This document shows positions 34,481 through 42,303 of a stretch of 64,000 nucleotides of DNA, one piece after another. The first letter of the stretch is position 1; each line of letters begins with the position of its first letter. A program made the translations under genes and the position numbers. The notes under the pieces were generated by a model, which ran no database searches, was not told the DNA's origin, and saw only the letters and a program-made list of their open reading frames with translations. The DNA is from Myxococcales bacterium (GTDB lineage: Bacteria > Myxococcota_A > Polyangia > Polyangiales > Polyangiaceae): NCBI GenBank assembly GCA_025359105.1, contig JANYHK010000026.1, positions 176,597-240,596 on the forward strand, given 5' to 3'.

Positions 34481-35293
34481 GTGACCCTGCGACGAACCGT
34501 CAGCTCGGCGTGTCTTGCGATGCTCGTCATCTCGGTGGGGTGCGCCAAGGGCGACCTCGCGGCGGACGACACCGACGCCGGCGGCGGCGACCTTCCCGAC
34601 GCGCAGGCCGCCGCCGACACGTCACCCCCGCCCGGCGCGGGGAAGGACGCCGGCGCCGTGGACTCCGGGCCGACCTGCACCAACACGAGCACCGATCCGA
34701 GGAACTGCGGCGCCTGTGGCCATGCGTGCGGTGCGAAGGAGTCGTGCGTCGCCGGCGCTTGCGTCGTTCCCTGCGACGCCGGCACCACGGCCTGCGGCGC
34801 GAGCTGCGTCGACACGACGGGTGATCTCGGCAACTGCGGCAAGTGCGCGAACGCGTGCGCCGGCGGCGCCGCCGCCAAGTGTGCTTCGGGCGCTTGCTCG
34901 GTGACGCTGCACGTCCGCGCGTTCGTCGACGGCCGCTCCGACCTGCTCCTACAGGGGCCGAGCGCACACTGGCACCACTACGCGGCGGCTGCGCCGGGGC
35001 TGTGGGGCGGTAGCACCGAGGCGACGACGCTCGGCGACGTGCAGTGGACCCCGAGCTGGCCGGGCGCCGGTGAAAACCGCGACTGCGACTGCGACTCCCA
35101 AGCCTCCCCCGCGATCCCGCCGATGCCCGCGCACGTCCAGACGGCTACACTTCAGGTCGTGCAGGCGCGCGGCTCTCTCGCGATCGTGCAGCAGCCGTCG
35201 GCGGCCAACGGTTACGCGCTAGGGGTCGAGATCGACGACAACCCGAGTGGCGCCGACTGGTACGACTTCACGCTGTCGTACGCGACCCAGTGA
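34481..35293 (+). CDS. Secreted Cys-rich lipoprotein
   Basis: 270 residues, GTG start with TTGGAGG four bases upstream. Signal ends in VISVGC; an Asp/Ala/Pro linker follows to about 65. Residues 65-140 contain two copies of a disulfide module (DPRNCGACGHACGAKESCVA and LGNCGKCANACAGGAAAKCA), the 'NCG.CG..C' repeat common in myxobacterial surface proteins. The C-terminal 130 residues are strand-rich with WTPSWPG and CDCD, unknown domain. The rhodanese gene starts 15 bp downstream in the same direction and may be co-transcribed. Confidence 0.8.
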   Translation: MTLRRTVSSACLAMLVISVGCAKGDLAADDTDAGGGDLPDAQAAADTSPPPGAGKDAGAVDSGPTCTNTSTDPRNCGACGHACGAKESCVAGACVVPCDAGTTACGASCVDTTGDLGNCGKCANACAGGAAAKCASGACSVTLHVRAFVDGRSDLLLQGPSAHWHHYAAAAPGLWGGSTEATTLGDVQWTPSWPGAGENRDCDCDSQASPAIPPMPAHVQTATLQVVQARGSLAIVQQPSAANGYALGVEIDDNPSGADWYDFTLSYATQ

Positions 35294-35307
35294 GCTATCC
35301 TCTGGGC

Positions 35308-35727
35308 ATGAAGCGACGCGCGTTTCTGGTGACCGCGGCGATGGTGGTGGTCGGCGCGACCGCCGGTCTCGGCTGCGCGAAGAAGTCGGCCAACGGCAAG
35401 GAGCTCCGGACGCTCACCGTCGACGACGTCGCCGCGCGCATCGCCCTGCACGACGGCAAGACGTACCTGATCGACAACAACGACCACGAGCGCTGGGCGA
35501 AGGGGCACGTCCCCGGCGCCACGTGGGTCAAGTTCAACGACGTGAAGGCCAGCGATCTGCCGAGCGACAAGGGCGCTGCACTCGTCTTCTATTGCGCGAA
35601 CGAGTTCTGACACGCTTGCCACACCGCCGCGGTCGCGGCGGAGAACCTCGGCTACACCAACGTGTACGTGATGCCCGCCGGCATCCGCGGCTGGGAAAAG
35701 TCCGGCAAGGAAACCGAGAAAGGCTAA
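35308..35727 (+). CDS. Rhodanese-like lipoprotein with in-frame TGA (predicted selenocysteine, Sec101)
   Basis: 139 codons if TGA 35608-35610 is read through. Residues 1-23 are a lipoprotein signal (Cys23 in GLGC). The rhodanese domain runs VDDVAARIALHDGKTYLIDN (38-57), WAKGHVPGATWVKFND, FYCANEF-TGA-HACHTAA, then AENLGYTNVYVMPAGIRGWEKSG to TAA 35725-35727. The part after the TGA is exactly the end of a rhodanese fold, in the same frame with no gap. In relatives with a NExC(S/G)xxH loop the TGA position is a Cys. A GC-rich hairpin with loop GGUC follows 13 bases later. Without recoding, the product is a 100-residue stub lacking the last helix and strand. Exported lipoprotein, so a periplasmic or surface sulfur-transfer or redox role is likely. 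The alternative is a nonsense mutation of TGC. Confidence 0.78.
35624..35641 (+). promoter_or_regulatory. Bacterial SECIS-like hairpin in the rhodanese gene
   Basis: Seven perfect pairs CCGCCGC/GCGGCGG close a GGTC tetraloop at 35631-35634. The loop begins 20 bases after the TGA. Bacterial SECIS elements are hairpins directly downstream of UGA whose apical loop carries conserved G residues contacted by SelB. The same inner stem and loop (CCGC-GGTC-GCGG) recurs after the TGA of the AhpD-like gene. Confidence 0.65.
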
Positions 35728-35749
35728 AAACTGCTCCGCGCAGGTTTTT
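35726..35749. terminator. Bidirectional terminator between convergent genes
   Basis: AAAAACTGC and GCAGGTTTTT pair around a TCCGC loop with one bulged G, giving an A-run on one side and a T-run on the other. It sits directly after the rhodanese TAA and 41 bp from the end of the facing lipoprotein gene, so it can stop transcription from both sides. Confidence 0.7.
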
Positions 35750-35789
35750 GCTCACGCAACGCACGAGTCGCCGAAGGCGATTCCGCCAT

Positions 35790-36296
35790 TCAGTGGCAGC
35801 AGATCCCGTCGGTGCCGCAGGTGGTGAGCTTGAGCCCGGCGCACGTGAGGGACACGCAGACCTGGCAGTCGCCGAGGCCGAGGCACGCCCCCACGGTGTT
35901 GGCCGCGGAGCACGACGGAAGGCACGAAGACCCCACGGCGCCACAGTTGTTCTGGAACTGGTAGCAGCACGTCGTCCCGGCTGCGCAGTCGCCAGGCTGA
36001 TCGCACTCGAGCGGCGTGCACGGGGCGGCGCCGCGGGGGAAGCACGCGCCGCCGCCGTCGGGCTGTGGGCAGCACACCTGCGCAGGGAGCGTGCAGTCGC
36101 TTGCGCCGCACGCGACGATGCCGACCCCGGGGGCCGCCTCCGCGGCGTCGACCCCGGCGTCGAGGTCAGGGGAGTCTTTGCCGGTGTCGCGTGGAGCGTC
36201 CTCGGCGACGTCGGCGGAGGCGTCGACGGCGTTGCCCGGGCTGCTGGTACTGCACCCGCCGAGCGCGAAGAGAAGTGCTACGTGGTGGAATCGCAA
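35790..36296 (-). CDS. Small secreted Cys-rich lipoprotein
   Basis: 168 residues. Signal with lipobox FALGGC (Cys15) and an Asp/Ala linker to about 60. The mature 105 residues hold sixteen cysteines in the arrangement CGASDCTLPAQVCCP, CTPLECDQPGDCAAGTTCCY, CGAVGSSCLPSC and CAGLKLTTCGTDGICC, resembling repeated small disulfide domains of myxobacterial surface proteins. No enzymatic motif. It is convergent with the rhodanese gene and divergent from the Coq4-like gene (79-bp gap). Confidence 0.76.
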   Translation of the reverse strand: MRFHHVALLFALGGCSTSSPGNAVDASADVAEDAPRDTGKDSPDLDAGVDAAEAAPGVGIVACGASDCTLPAQVCCPQPDGGGACFPRGAAPCTPLECDQPGDCAAGTTCCYQFQNNCGAVGSSCLPSCSAANTVGACLGLGDCQVCVSLTCAGLKLTTCGTDGICCH

Positions 36297-36375
36297 GAGA
36301 GGCCTCCGTGGCTCCGCAAAGTTCTACCACGCCGATCGGCGGCGTTGGCGCCTTGCCTCGGGCGGCCGGGCCCCT

Positions 36376-36948
36376 ATGTCCATGGGCATGAACGAGCGGC
36401 GCCCCTCCTACCCCGCCTCGATGCGTGTCGCCGACGCGCGCGACGCCTACTTGCGTGAGAACGGCTTCACGTTCGAGGAGTATGCGGCTCCGCGCACCAA
36501 AGCGTTCCTGTTCGGGTTCACCTTCTCGGTGCCCAACACGAAGGACCACGCGCGCGGCATCATGCTGCACGACCTTCACCACGTCGCTACCGGCTTCGGG
36601 ACCGACGTAACCGGCGAGGGGGAGGTCAGCGTCTTCGAAGCCCGGAGCGGACTCGCCGGCATCGGCCTCTACGTGCGCAGCCTCGTCCTGCTCGGCGTCG
36701 CCACCGGCATGCTCGTCGCGCCGCTGCGCGCGCTCCGTGCGTTTCGCCTGGCGTGGCGTTGCACATCGCTCTTCGACGAGTCGACTCCGTACGAGACGCT
36801 GGTGAGTGGCACCGTCGGCGACCTCCGCGCGCGCATGGGCCTTCCGCGTGACGGGATCGCGGGGCCTGCGCGCGGCCTCCACTCCAAGGCGCCTGCCCGC
36901 GCCCGGCGGCCCGGGTCTACCTCGGCGGACGCGTCGTTCCATGCATGA
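36376..36948 (+). CDS. Coq4-like protein
   Basis: 190 residues from ATG 36376; ATGs at 36382, 36388 and 36421 are alternatives, the last one beginning at the conserved RVADARDAYLRENGF. The core has FGFTFSVPNTKDHARGIMLH followed by DLHHVATGFGTD and GEGEVSVFEARSG, where the HDxHH-type cluster (His-Asp-Leu-His-His) matches the metal site of Coq4, the ubiquinone-biosynthesis protein. The second half carries a hydrophobic stretch, suggesting a membrane-associated protein. The tail after about 165 is Arg/Ala-rich and probably unstructured. Role here unknown; quinone-related is inferred from family only. Confidence 0.68.
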   Translation: MSMGMNERRPSYPASMRVADARDAYLRENGFTFEEYAAPRTKAFLFGFTFSVPNTKDHARGIMLHDLHHVATGFGTDVTGEGEVSVFEARSGLAGIGLYVRSLVLLGVATGMLVAPLRALRAFRLAWRCTSLFDESTPYETLVSGTVGDLRARMGLPRDGIAGPARGLHSKAPARARRPGSTSADASFHA

Positions 36949-37009
36949 GGCCGTCTCCATCTAAGGCCGTCATCGCCTTCGGGGCGCCGCAACGTGCCGC
37001 GGTCGACCC

Positions 37010-37038
37010 CTTGACGCGCGCGCGCGTGAAGACGATTC
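37010..37038 (+). promoter_or_regulatory. Weak candidate sigma-70 promoter before the CMD pair
   Basis: TTGACG (37010-37015) is followed after 17 bases by GATTCT. It would start transcription about at the ATG at 37049, giving a leaderless message. The -10 match is poor. Confidence 0.25.
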
Positions 37039-37048
37039 TGCCGCCGTC

Positions 37049-37339
37049 ATGCGCGAGAGCATTGCGAAGGTCTTGCGATCGGTCCGCGCGGCGCGCTGCG
37101 AGACGAGCGCCGCGGCGCGCGAGGCGCTCCTCGCGGGCGGCAGCCCGGGCGCGCCGTTCGACGAGTGGGTCGAGAAGGTCCGCGGAGCCGCATACAGCAT
37201 CGCGGACGAGGACGTGGCGGCGCTCCGCGCGGCGGGCGCGTCCGAGGACGCGATCTACGAGACGACGGTATGCGCCGCCGTAGCCGCGAGCCTGGCGCAC
37301 CTCGACGCAGGGCTCGCCGCGCTCGGGAGGAAGCGGTGA
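37049..37339 (+). CDS. Small helical partner protein of the AhpD-like gene
   Basis: 96 residues, all helical: SIAKVLRSVRAARCETSAAA, FDEWVEKVRGAAYSIADEDV, AALRAAGASEDAIYETTVCA then AVAASLAHLDAGLAALGRKR. The second half resembles the core helices of the carboxymuconolactone decarboxylase fold (IxDEDVxxLRxAGxSEDxIxExT), without a CxxC. Proteins of this size commonly precede AhpD-like genes, and here the TGA stop overlaps the GTG of that gene (GTGA). I suppose they form a complex or share a pathway. No catalytic residues can be named. Confidence 0.76.
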   Translation: MRESIAKVLRSVRAARCETSAAAREALLAGGSPGAPFDEWVEKVRGAAYSIADEDVAALRAAGASEDAIYETTVCAAVAASLAHLDAGLAALGRKR

Positions 37340-37929
37340 GGCTCGAGATCCTGCGCACCGGCTTCCGGCCCCTCCAGCGCCTGCAGATGTGGATCATCGC
37401 GCGCCTGGCCGGGGCCGTCCCGCCGCCCGTCGCCACGATGAGCTATCGGCGCGAGTTCTTCGGCAAGGAGTTCGCCGCACTCATCCACGCCGCGATGCGG
37501 GGAAAGAGCGCGTGGTCGGTGGGCGAGCGCGAGATCTTCAGCGCGTTCGTTTCGCGCCTGAACCAGTGCGAATATTGAGTACGCGATCACACCGCGGTCG
37601 CGGTGGCAGCCCTGAAGGACGAGGCGAAGGTCGAGGCGATCCTCCGTGACCCAACGTCGGCGGCGATGGACGCGCGCCTCCGCGCGATGCTCGCCTTTCT
37701 CGAGAAGGTCGTGCACGGGAAGGTCACGGAGGCCGACGCCGCGGCGCTGCGCGCGGCCGGAGTAACCGACGCGGCGGCCGAGGACGCGCTGTTCGTCACG
37801 TTCGCGTTCGAGGTGATGGATCGTCTCGCAGACTCGTTCGGCTTCACGCTGACGCGCGAGAGCGACCTGCCGAAGGTCGGCAAGATGCTCCTCCGCATCG
37901 GCTACGCGCGCGCGAGCGTGCCGGGCTGA
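37336..37929 (+). CDS. AhpD-like (CMD family) protein with in-frame TGA, predicted selenoprotein (CxxU, Sec81)
   Basis: 197 codons from GTG 37336 to TGA 37927-37929 with an internal TGA at 37576-37578. The frame before it encodes the family start (LAGAVPPPVATMSYRREFFG, GEREIFSAFVSRLNQCEY). The frame after it continues VRDHTAVAVAALKDE, then DARLRAMLAFLEKVV, TEADAAALRAAGVTDAAAED and a final helix. Family members read N(Q/G)CEYCVxxH; here the second redox Cys of CxxC is the TGA, giving Cys78-x-x-Sec81 with His85. A hairpin with GGUC loop follows. Translation is coupled to the upstream small gene (GTGA). Likely a thiol or peroxide redox enzyme. If not recoded, both halves are useless, so recoding is the simplest reading. 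Confidence 0.82.
37590..37605 (+). promoter_or_regulatory. Bacterial SECIS-like hairpin in the AhpD-like gene
   Basis: CACCGC/GCGGTG, six perfect pairs, closes the loop GGTC at 37596-37599. The loop starts 17 bases after the TGA. Loop and the four closest pairs (CCGC/GCGG) are identical to those in the rhodanese gene 2 kb upstream, although the two proteins are unrelated there. Confidence 0.7.
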
Positions 37930-38023
37930 GCGCGGGGCTCCCCGCCGCGCCACGGCCGACCCGGCGCCTTGCAAGCGTCAACCCGCCGCCCGTTTCGAGT
38001 CCATCCGCCCGGCGCGCGACGGC

Positions 38024-39613
38024 TCAGGAGCGGCGACCAGCCTTCTCCGCTTCGTCGCGCGAGATGGTGTGGTCTTGATCGGCGTCGATCGCGTGGAGGA
38101 CGAGCTCCGCCGCGATGTCCGACGGCGCGCTGGCGGTCGCGCGGCCGATCGCCGCGGCGAGCTCCGGCTCGGTGATGACGCCGTCGTGATTGGCGTCGAC
38201 GGCGTCGAAGCCGCCCAGGTGCTCCCACAGATCGACCGAGAACGCGTCGACGAGGACGAGCTTGATCTCGCGGCCGCTCCCGATCGGCGGCACCCGCTCG
38301 GGGTGCGCCGCCGCGAAGCGCTCCAGGGGCTCGATGTGGTCGAGCCCGGTGAGCAGGTTGCGCACGAGCGCGACCCGGTAGTCGCGTGACGCGGAGACCG
38401 GCTCGCCGGCGATCGCGACGAGCGTGCCGTCGTCCGACATCGTGACGCCGCCGTCGACCTGCAAGAAGCCGCCGGATTCGGCCGGCGCATGGGCGCGCGA
38501 GGCGCGGACGGCCTCCGCGACGACGGCGCCGGGGAGGCGGGCGACGACGACCTCGTTGTCGAACGGGATCTCGGCCTTCACGTCGCCGTAGGTGAGGCGC
38601 ACGGTGTACTCGCGCGACGCGCGGATGGCGCCGCCGTTGAAGAGGCACGCCTCGGCCCCGAGCGCGTCGCGGACGCTGTCGCACACGAGCGTGCCGAGCG
38701 AGGTCTGGCGCATGCGCGTTCCGACCGACGAGAGCGTCTCGCCGGGGGCGAGCGTGACGAGCGGTGCGGTCTCGAGGTCGTGGACGCGCGCCATGTGCAG
38801 GTCGACACGCGCCCGGAGCCCGGCGTCCTCTGCGTATGCGGCCACGTCGTCGAGCCGTACGCGGACGACCGGCATGTCGCGCGCGCCGCCTGGCGGGGCT
38901 ACCTCCGGCCACGCGAGGTCGATGATCGCTGCGTGGACAGCATCGGAGCCGGCCTTCTCGAGCCACGTGCCGTCCACGTCCTCGACGTGCGGTTCGTGCT
39001 CGTGCCCGCCGACGACGACGGGAAACGGCGCGCCCGTCCGGGCGAGCGCGCGATCCTCGTCCAGGGTCTGGTGGGTGAGTGGGATCACGCACGCGCAGCC
39101 CTCGTCGCGGACGAGTCGCGCGCCCTCGCGCCGGGCGGCGTCGTTCGCGGGCTCGAGCGTGGCGCCGCCAAACGGTGCGCCGCGGTACACGGCCCCGTCG
39201 GTCATCACGACGCCGACGAGACCGACCTTCACACTGCGCCCGCCCCGCCGCGCCACCGTCACGACCACGCTCTCGGGCAGCATCACCGGGAAGCCGTGGA
39301 CGTTCGTGGCGAGCCACACCCCTCGAAACTCCCCGACGCGCGCGACGAGCTCCTCGGGAGCGATGTCGTCCTCGTGATTTCCGAAGGTCACGTGGGTGAC
39401 GCCGGCGGCGTTCATGCAGTCGACCATCCCGCGACCGCAATCGAGGCTCGACAGGACGCTCGGCGCGACGAAGTCCCCGGCGAGCGTCACGAGCAGCGCG
39501 TCCGCCGGCGCGGTGCGGCGATGGTGCTCGACGAGGGTGCGGAGGCGCGGCAGGTTCTCGAGCGAGTAGACGTCGTTGATGGCGACGATGCGGAGCGTCG
39601 GTCCGGTGCCCAT
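38024..39613 (-). CDS. 5'-nucleotidase/UshA-like phosphatase with C-terminal EF-hands
   Basis: 529 residues. Metallophosphatase domain about 5-240: RIVAINDVYSLEN, TLAGDFVAPSVL, FGNHEDD and GGHEHEPH with the expected metal ligands. The 5'-nucleotidase C-terminal domain (about 285-465) has LVCDSVRDALGAEACLFNGG then AIR and GGFLQVDGGVTM. Two EF-hands follow: DANHDGVITEPE and DADQDHTISRDE. No signal peptide is apparent, so it may act in the cytoplasm or use another export route. It is the last gene of the channel-antiporter operon, 5 bp behind the second antiporter; calcium binding by the EF-hands could link it to ion status (inference). Confidence 0.84.
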   Translation of the reverse strand: MGTGPTLRIVAINDVYSLENLPRLRTLVEHHRRTAPADALLVTLAGDFVAPSVLSSLDCGRGMVDCMNAAGVTHVTFGNHEDDIAPEELVARVGEFRGVWLATNVHGFPVMLPESVVVTVARRGGRSVKVGLVGVVMTDGAVYRGAPFGGATLEPANDAARREGARLVRDEGCACVIPLTHQTLDEDRALARTGAPFPVVVGGHEHEPHVEDVDGTWLEKAGSDAVHAAIIDLAWPEVAPPGGARDMPVVRVRLDDVAAYAEDAGLRARVDLHMARVHDLETAPLVTLAPGETLSSVGTRMRQTSLGTLVCDSVRDALGAEACLFNGGAIRASREYTVRLTYGDVKAEIPFDNEVVVARLPGAVVAEAVRASRAHAPAESGGFLQVDGGVTMSDDGTLVAIAGEPVSASRDYRVALVRNLLTGLDHIEPLERFAAAHPERVPPIGSGREIKLVLVDAFSVDLWEHLGGFDAVDANHDGVITEPELAAAIGRATASAPSDIAAELVLHAIDADQDHTISRDEAEKAGRRS

Positions 39614-39618
39614 CGGCG

Positions 39619-40986
39619 TCACTCGGGCGCGGGCGGCGGCGGGCGAATGCTCGGGAGCGACGGCCGCGGCGCGCGGCTCGTCTCCCCCGCACGATCGAGC
39701 GCGAGCTTGAAGAGCACGGGCCCCACGAGCTCGTTGATGGCGACCGTCGCGATGGCGAGCGCGCGGAAGCCTGCACCGATCGAGGGAAACTCCCGCGCGA
39801 CGACACCGCCGAAGCCGAGCGCCAGCCCGGCCTGCGAGACGAGCCCCGACCAGCCCCACTTCCTCACCATGGCGTGGTCGCCCGCGACGCGGCCCGAGAG
39901 CCGCGACACGCCCCACGTGATGAGCGCGCGCGAGCCGGTGAGGACCAGCGCCACCGGCCAGAGGACCTTGACGAGCGGCACGTCGAGATCGGCGCCCGCG
40001 GTCGCGAAGAAGACGACGTACACGACACCGCCGGTTTGCTCGATCGCGTGGATGAACTTCTCCCCCTGGCTCGAGAGGTTCTGCACGAGGAACCCGGCGA
40101 CCATGAACGTGAGGAGGGGCTCGAAGTTCAGGTAGCGGAGCACCTCGGTCAATCCGAAGCCGAGCGCGATGAACACGACGAGGAGCTGCCGTCCGACCAG
40201 GCGCATGTACATGACGAGCACGATGCCGAGCGTCGTCCCGAGCGAGACCGAGCCCAGGATCTCGTGTCCGAGGCGGCGAAACGCGCCGCCCGAGAAATCC
40301 GCCCCCGGCTCGATGAGCGGCCGGGCGAGCGTGAGGCCGATGGCGAGGAGGACGACGACGACGACATCGCTCGTCATGACGAACGTGAGCATGAAGCGCG
40401 CCACCGGCCCCTGCGCGCGGGTCTGCGACAGGATCCCGAGCGTGGCCGACGGGCTCCTCGTGATCGACATGATCCCCCAGAGGAGCCCCACGCCCGCCAG
40501 CGCCGACACGGTGAGTGGCTTGGCGAACGGGATGAGCGGACGAGCGGCGATGAACACGCCCGTCATCAAGCTAATGACCAGCAGGCTCTGAAGCAGCGTC
40601 GACCATGCCAGGGACTTCAGCCCCTTCTTGACGAACTCCATCTTGAGCTCGGCGCCGCCGCTCATGGCGATGAGCGCGAGGGCGAGCGCGTTCACGCTGG
40701 AGAGGCGCTCGACCGAACGGTGATCGATGAGGTGCAGGAAGTGGGGCCCGGCGAGGATGCCGGCGAGGAGGTACCCGGTGAGGTGCGGGATACCGATGAT
40801 CTCGACGAGCTCGCTGAGGAGCGTGCCGGCGAGGAGCAAGAAGCCGACCGCGGCGATCGTGCCCGAGCCGCCGTGCATTTCCGGCACGGCGCGCGTCGCG
40901 ACGAAGAGGACGCCGGAGATGACGACGAGCAGGCCCGCCTGGAGGACCTTACGGCCGGGATGGACCTTGGCGGCGGCGTTGCTCAC
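39619..40986 (-). CDS. CPA2-type cation/proton antiporter
   Basis: 455 residues with about twelve hydrophobic helices. KefB/NhaP-like features: ELVEIIGIPHLTGYLLAGIL near the N-terminus, LALALIAMSGGAELKM (about 101-116), FMLTFVMTSDVVVVVLLAIG with an intramembrane Asp (about 197-216), and VVYVVFFATAGADLDV. It should exchange K+ or Na+ for protons across the inner membrane. There is no RCK/TrkA domain; the tail is proline-rich. GTG start overlaps the stop of the preceding antiporter (GTGA), so the two are coupled and could be two subunits or isoforms. Confidence 0.84.
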   Translation of the reverse strand: MSNAAAKVHPGRKVLQAGLLVVISGVLFVATRAVPEMHGGSGTIAAVGFLLLAGTLLSELVEIIGIPHLTGYLLAGILAGPHFLHLIDHRSVERLSSVNALALALIAMSGGAELKMEFVKKGLKSLAWSTLLQSLLVISLMTGVFIAARPLIPFAKPLTVSALAGVGLLWGIMSITRSPSATLGILSQTRAQGPVARFMLTFVMTSDVVVVVLLAIGLTLARPLIEPGADFSGGAFRRLGHEILGSVSLGTTLGIVLVMYMRLVGRQLLVVFIALGFGLTEVLRYLNFEPLLTFMVAGFLVQNLSSQGEKFIHAIEQTGGVVYVVFFATAGADLDVPLVKVLWPVALVLTGSRALITWGVSRLSGRVAGDHAMVRKWGWSGLVSQAGLALGFGGVVAREFPSIGAGFRALAIATVAINELVGPVLFKLALDRAGETSRAPRPSLPSIRPPPPAPE

Positions 40987-42287
40987 GAGCCCTCACCGGC
41001 GGGTGTGGAGGGAGCGGCGGGTCGGGCTGGCGATACGGGCAAACCGGGCGAGACGGGAGTCGGGATCGCGCGCGTCGACTCGGGCGCGGCGTCGGGCACT
41101 TCGCCGACGCCCACCAGCACACGTCGGAGCGTGGCGGGGGCGACGAACTCGCCGAAGACCGCGCCGAGCACGCTCGCGAGCAGCACCGTGTCGCCGACGA
41201 TTCCCGGGAAACGGAGCGCGAAGGCGAGCCCGATGGCGATGGAGAGCGCGCCCGACGAGAGGAGCGCGAAGCCGACGGCCGGGCTCGCGCTGCGTGCGGC
41301 GCGCGTGACACGGACGAGGAGGCCGCTCAGGAATTTGCCGGCGACGCGCGCCACGATCGCCACGAGGATGACGACGATCACGTAGCGCGTGCGCAGGACG
41401 TTGAGATCGATGCGCGCGCCCGCGAGGAGCAACGCCGGCAAGAGGACGGGCCGCTCGGTGGGGGCGACCGCTTCGCGCAGGAGCGTGTGGTGCGGCGACA
41501 CCGCGGCGAGCGCCGTGCCCATGAAGAACATGACGGACAAGGGTGACAGATCCAGCCGCGCCGCCGTGCCTATCGCGAGCATCGACGTCCCGAAGAGGAC
41601 GCCCCACGTCGTGTGCAGCTTGAACTCGCCGCCAAGGAGGAGCGCCGCGACGGCACCCAGTACGAGGCCGAGGCCAATGGTCGCCGCCACCCACGCGTAG
41701 AGCGGGACCTGCCACGGGACCTGCGCAGGCTTCTGTGTCACGGCGAACAGGAGCGCGAGGACGATTAGCGGGACGACGTCGTCGGCATGCGACATCTCGT
41801 TCAAGAGGTTCGAGAGCTTGCCCTTCGCCTGGTGGCGCTCGGTGACCCAGCGCACGGCGTGACGCGTCGTCTCCGCCCCCGCGGCGCCGAGGCCGCCGGC
41901 GAGGAGCCAGCCGTCCATCGTCGTCGGCACGAGGGCGACGCGCGAGAGCACCGCCATCACCGCCGCGGCCACCGCGCCGCCGGTGAGGAGCGCGCTCGCG
42001 AGGCCGAGCACCAGGCTCTTGGGCCGGACGCGCCGCTCGCCCGCAAAGCCGTAGTCGATGCCGATGACGAGCGCGAGCCAGCCCAGCAAGACCTGAACGA
42101 TCGGTTCGAACGACTCGAGCATCGATCGCTCGACGATCCCGAGGACGTGCGGGCCGAGCACGAAGCCGAGCGCCACGTACTCGGAGCCCGACGGGAGCCC
42201 GACGCCACGCAGCGCGCGGCCGCCGACGAGGAAGCTCCCGATGTACGAGAGCACGAGCAGCCCCATCAAGAGGAGGAGCGCGTTCAC
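40983..42287 (-). CDS. Cation/proton antiporter-like membrane protein
   Basis: About 434 residues from GTG 42287; GTG 42320 would add 11 residues but overlap the upstream gene's stop. Some twelve helices are visible (ALLLLMGLLVLSYIGSFLVG, VLLGWLALVIGIDYGF, DVVPLIVLALLFAV). It follows the Na+/H+ exchanger-like outline, including a mid-chain SHADDVVPLIVLALL with paired Asp residues that probably carry ions. The C-terminus is proline-rich. Less typical than the next gene; it may be a distant paralogue. Confidence 0.76.
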   Translation of the reverse strand: MNALLLLMGLLVLSYIGSFLVGGRALRGVGLPSGSEYVALGFVLGPHVLGIVERSMLESFEPIVQVLLGWLALVIGIDYGFAGERRVRPKSLVLGLASALLTGGAVAAAVMAVLSRVALVPTTMDGWLLAGGLGAAGAETTRHAVRWVTERHQAKGKLSNLLNEMSHADDVVPLIVLALLFAVTQKPAQVPWQVPLYAWVAATIGLGLVLGAVAALLLGGEFKLHTTWGVLFGTSMLAIGTAARLDLSPLSVMFFMGTALAAVSPHHTLLREAVAPTERPVLLPALLLAGARIDLNVLRTRYVIVVILVAIVARVAGKFLSGLLVRVTRAARSASPAVGFALLSSGALSIAIGLAFALRFPGIVGDTVLLASVLGAVFGEFVAPATLRRVLVGVGEVPDAAPESTRAIPTPVSPGLPVSPARPAAPSTPAGEGS

Positions 42288-42303
42288 GGCTGAGCCTGCC
42301 CCT

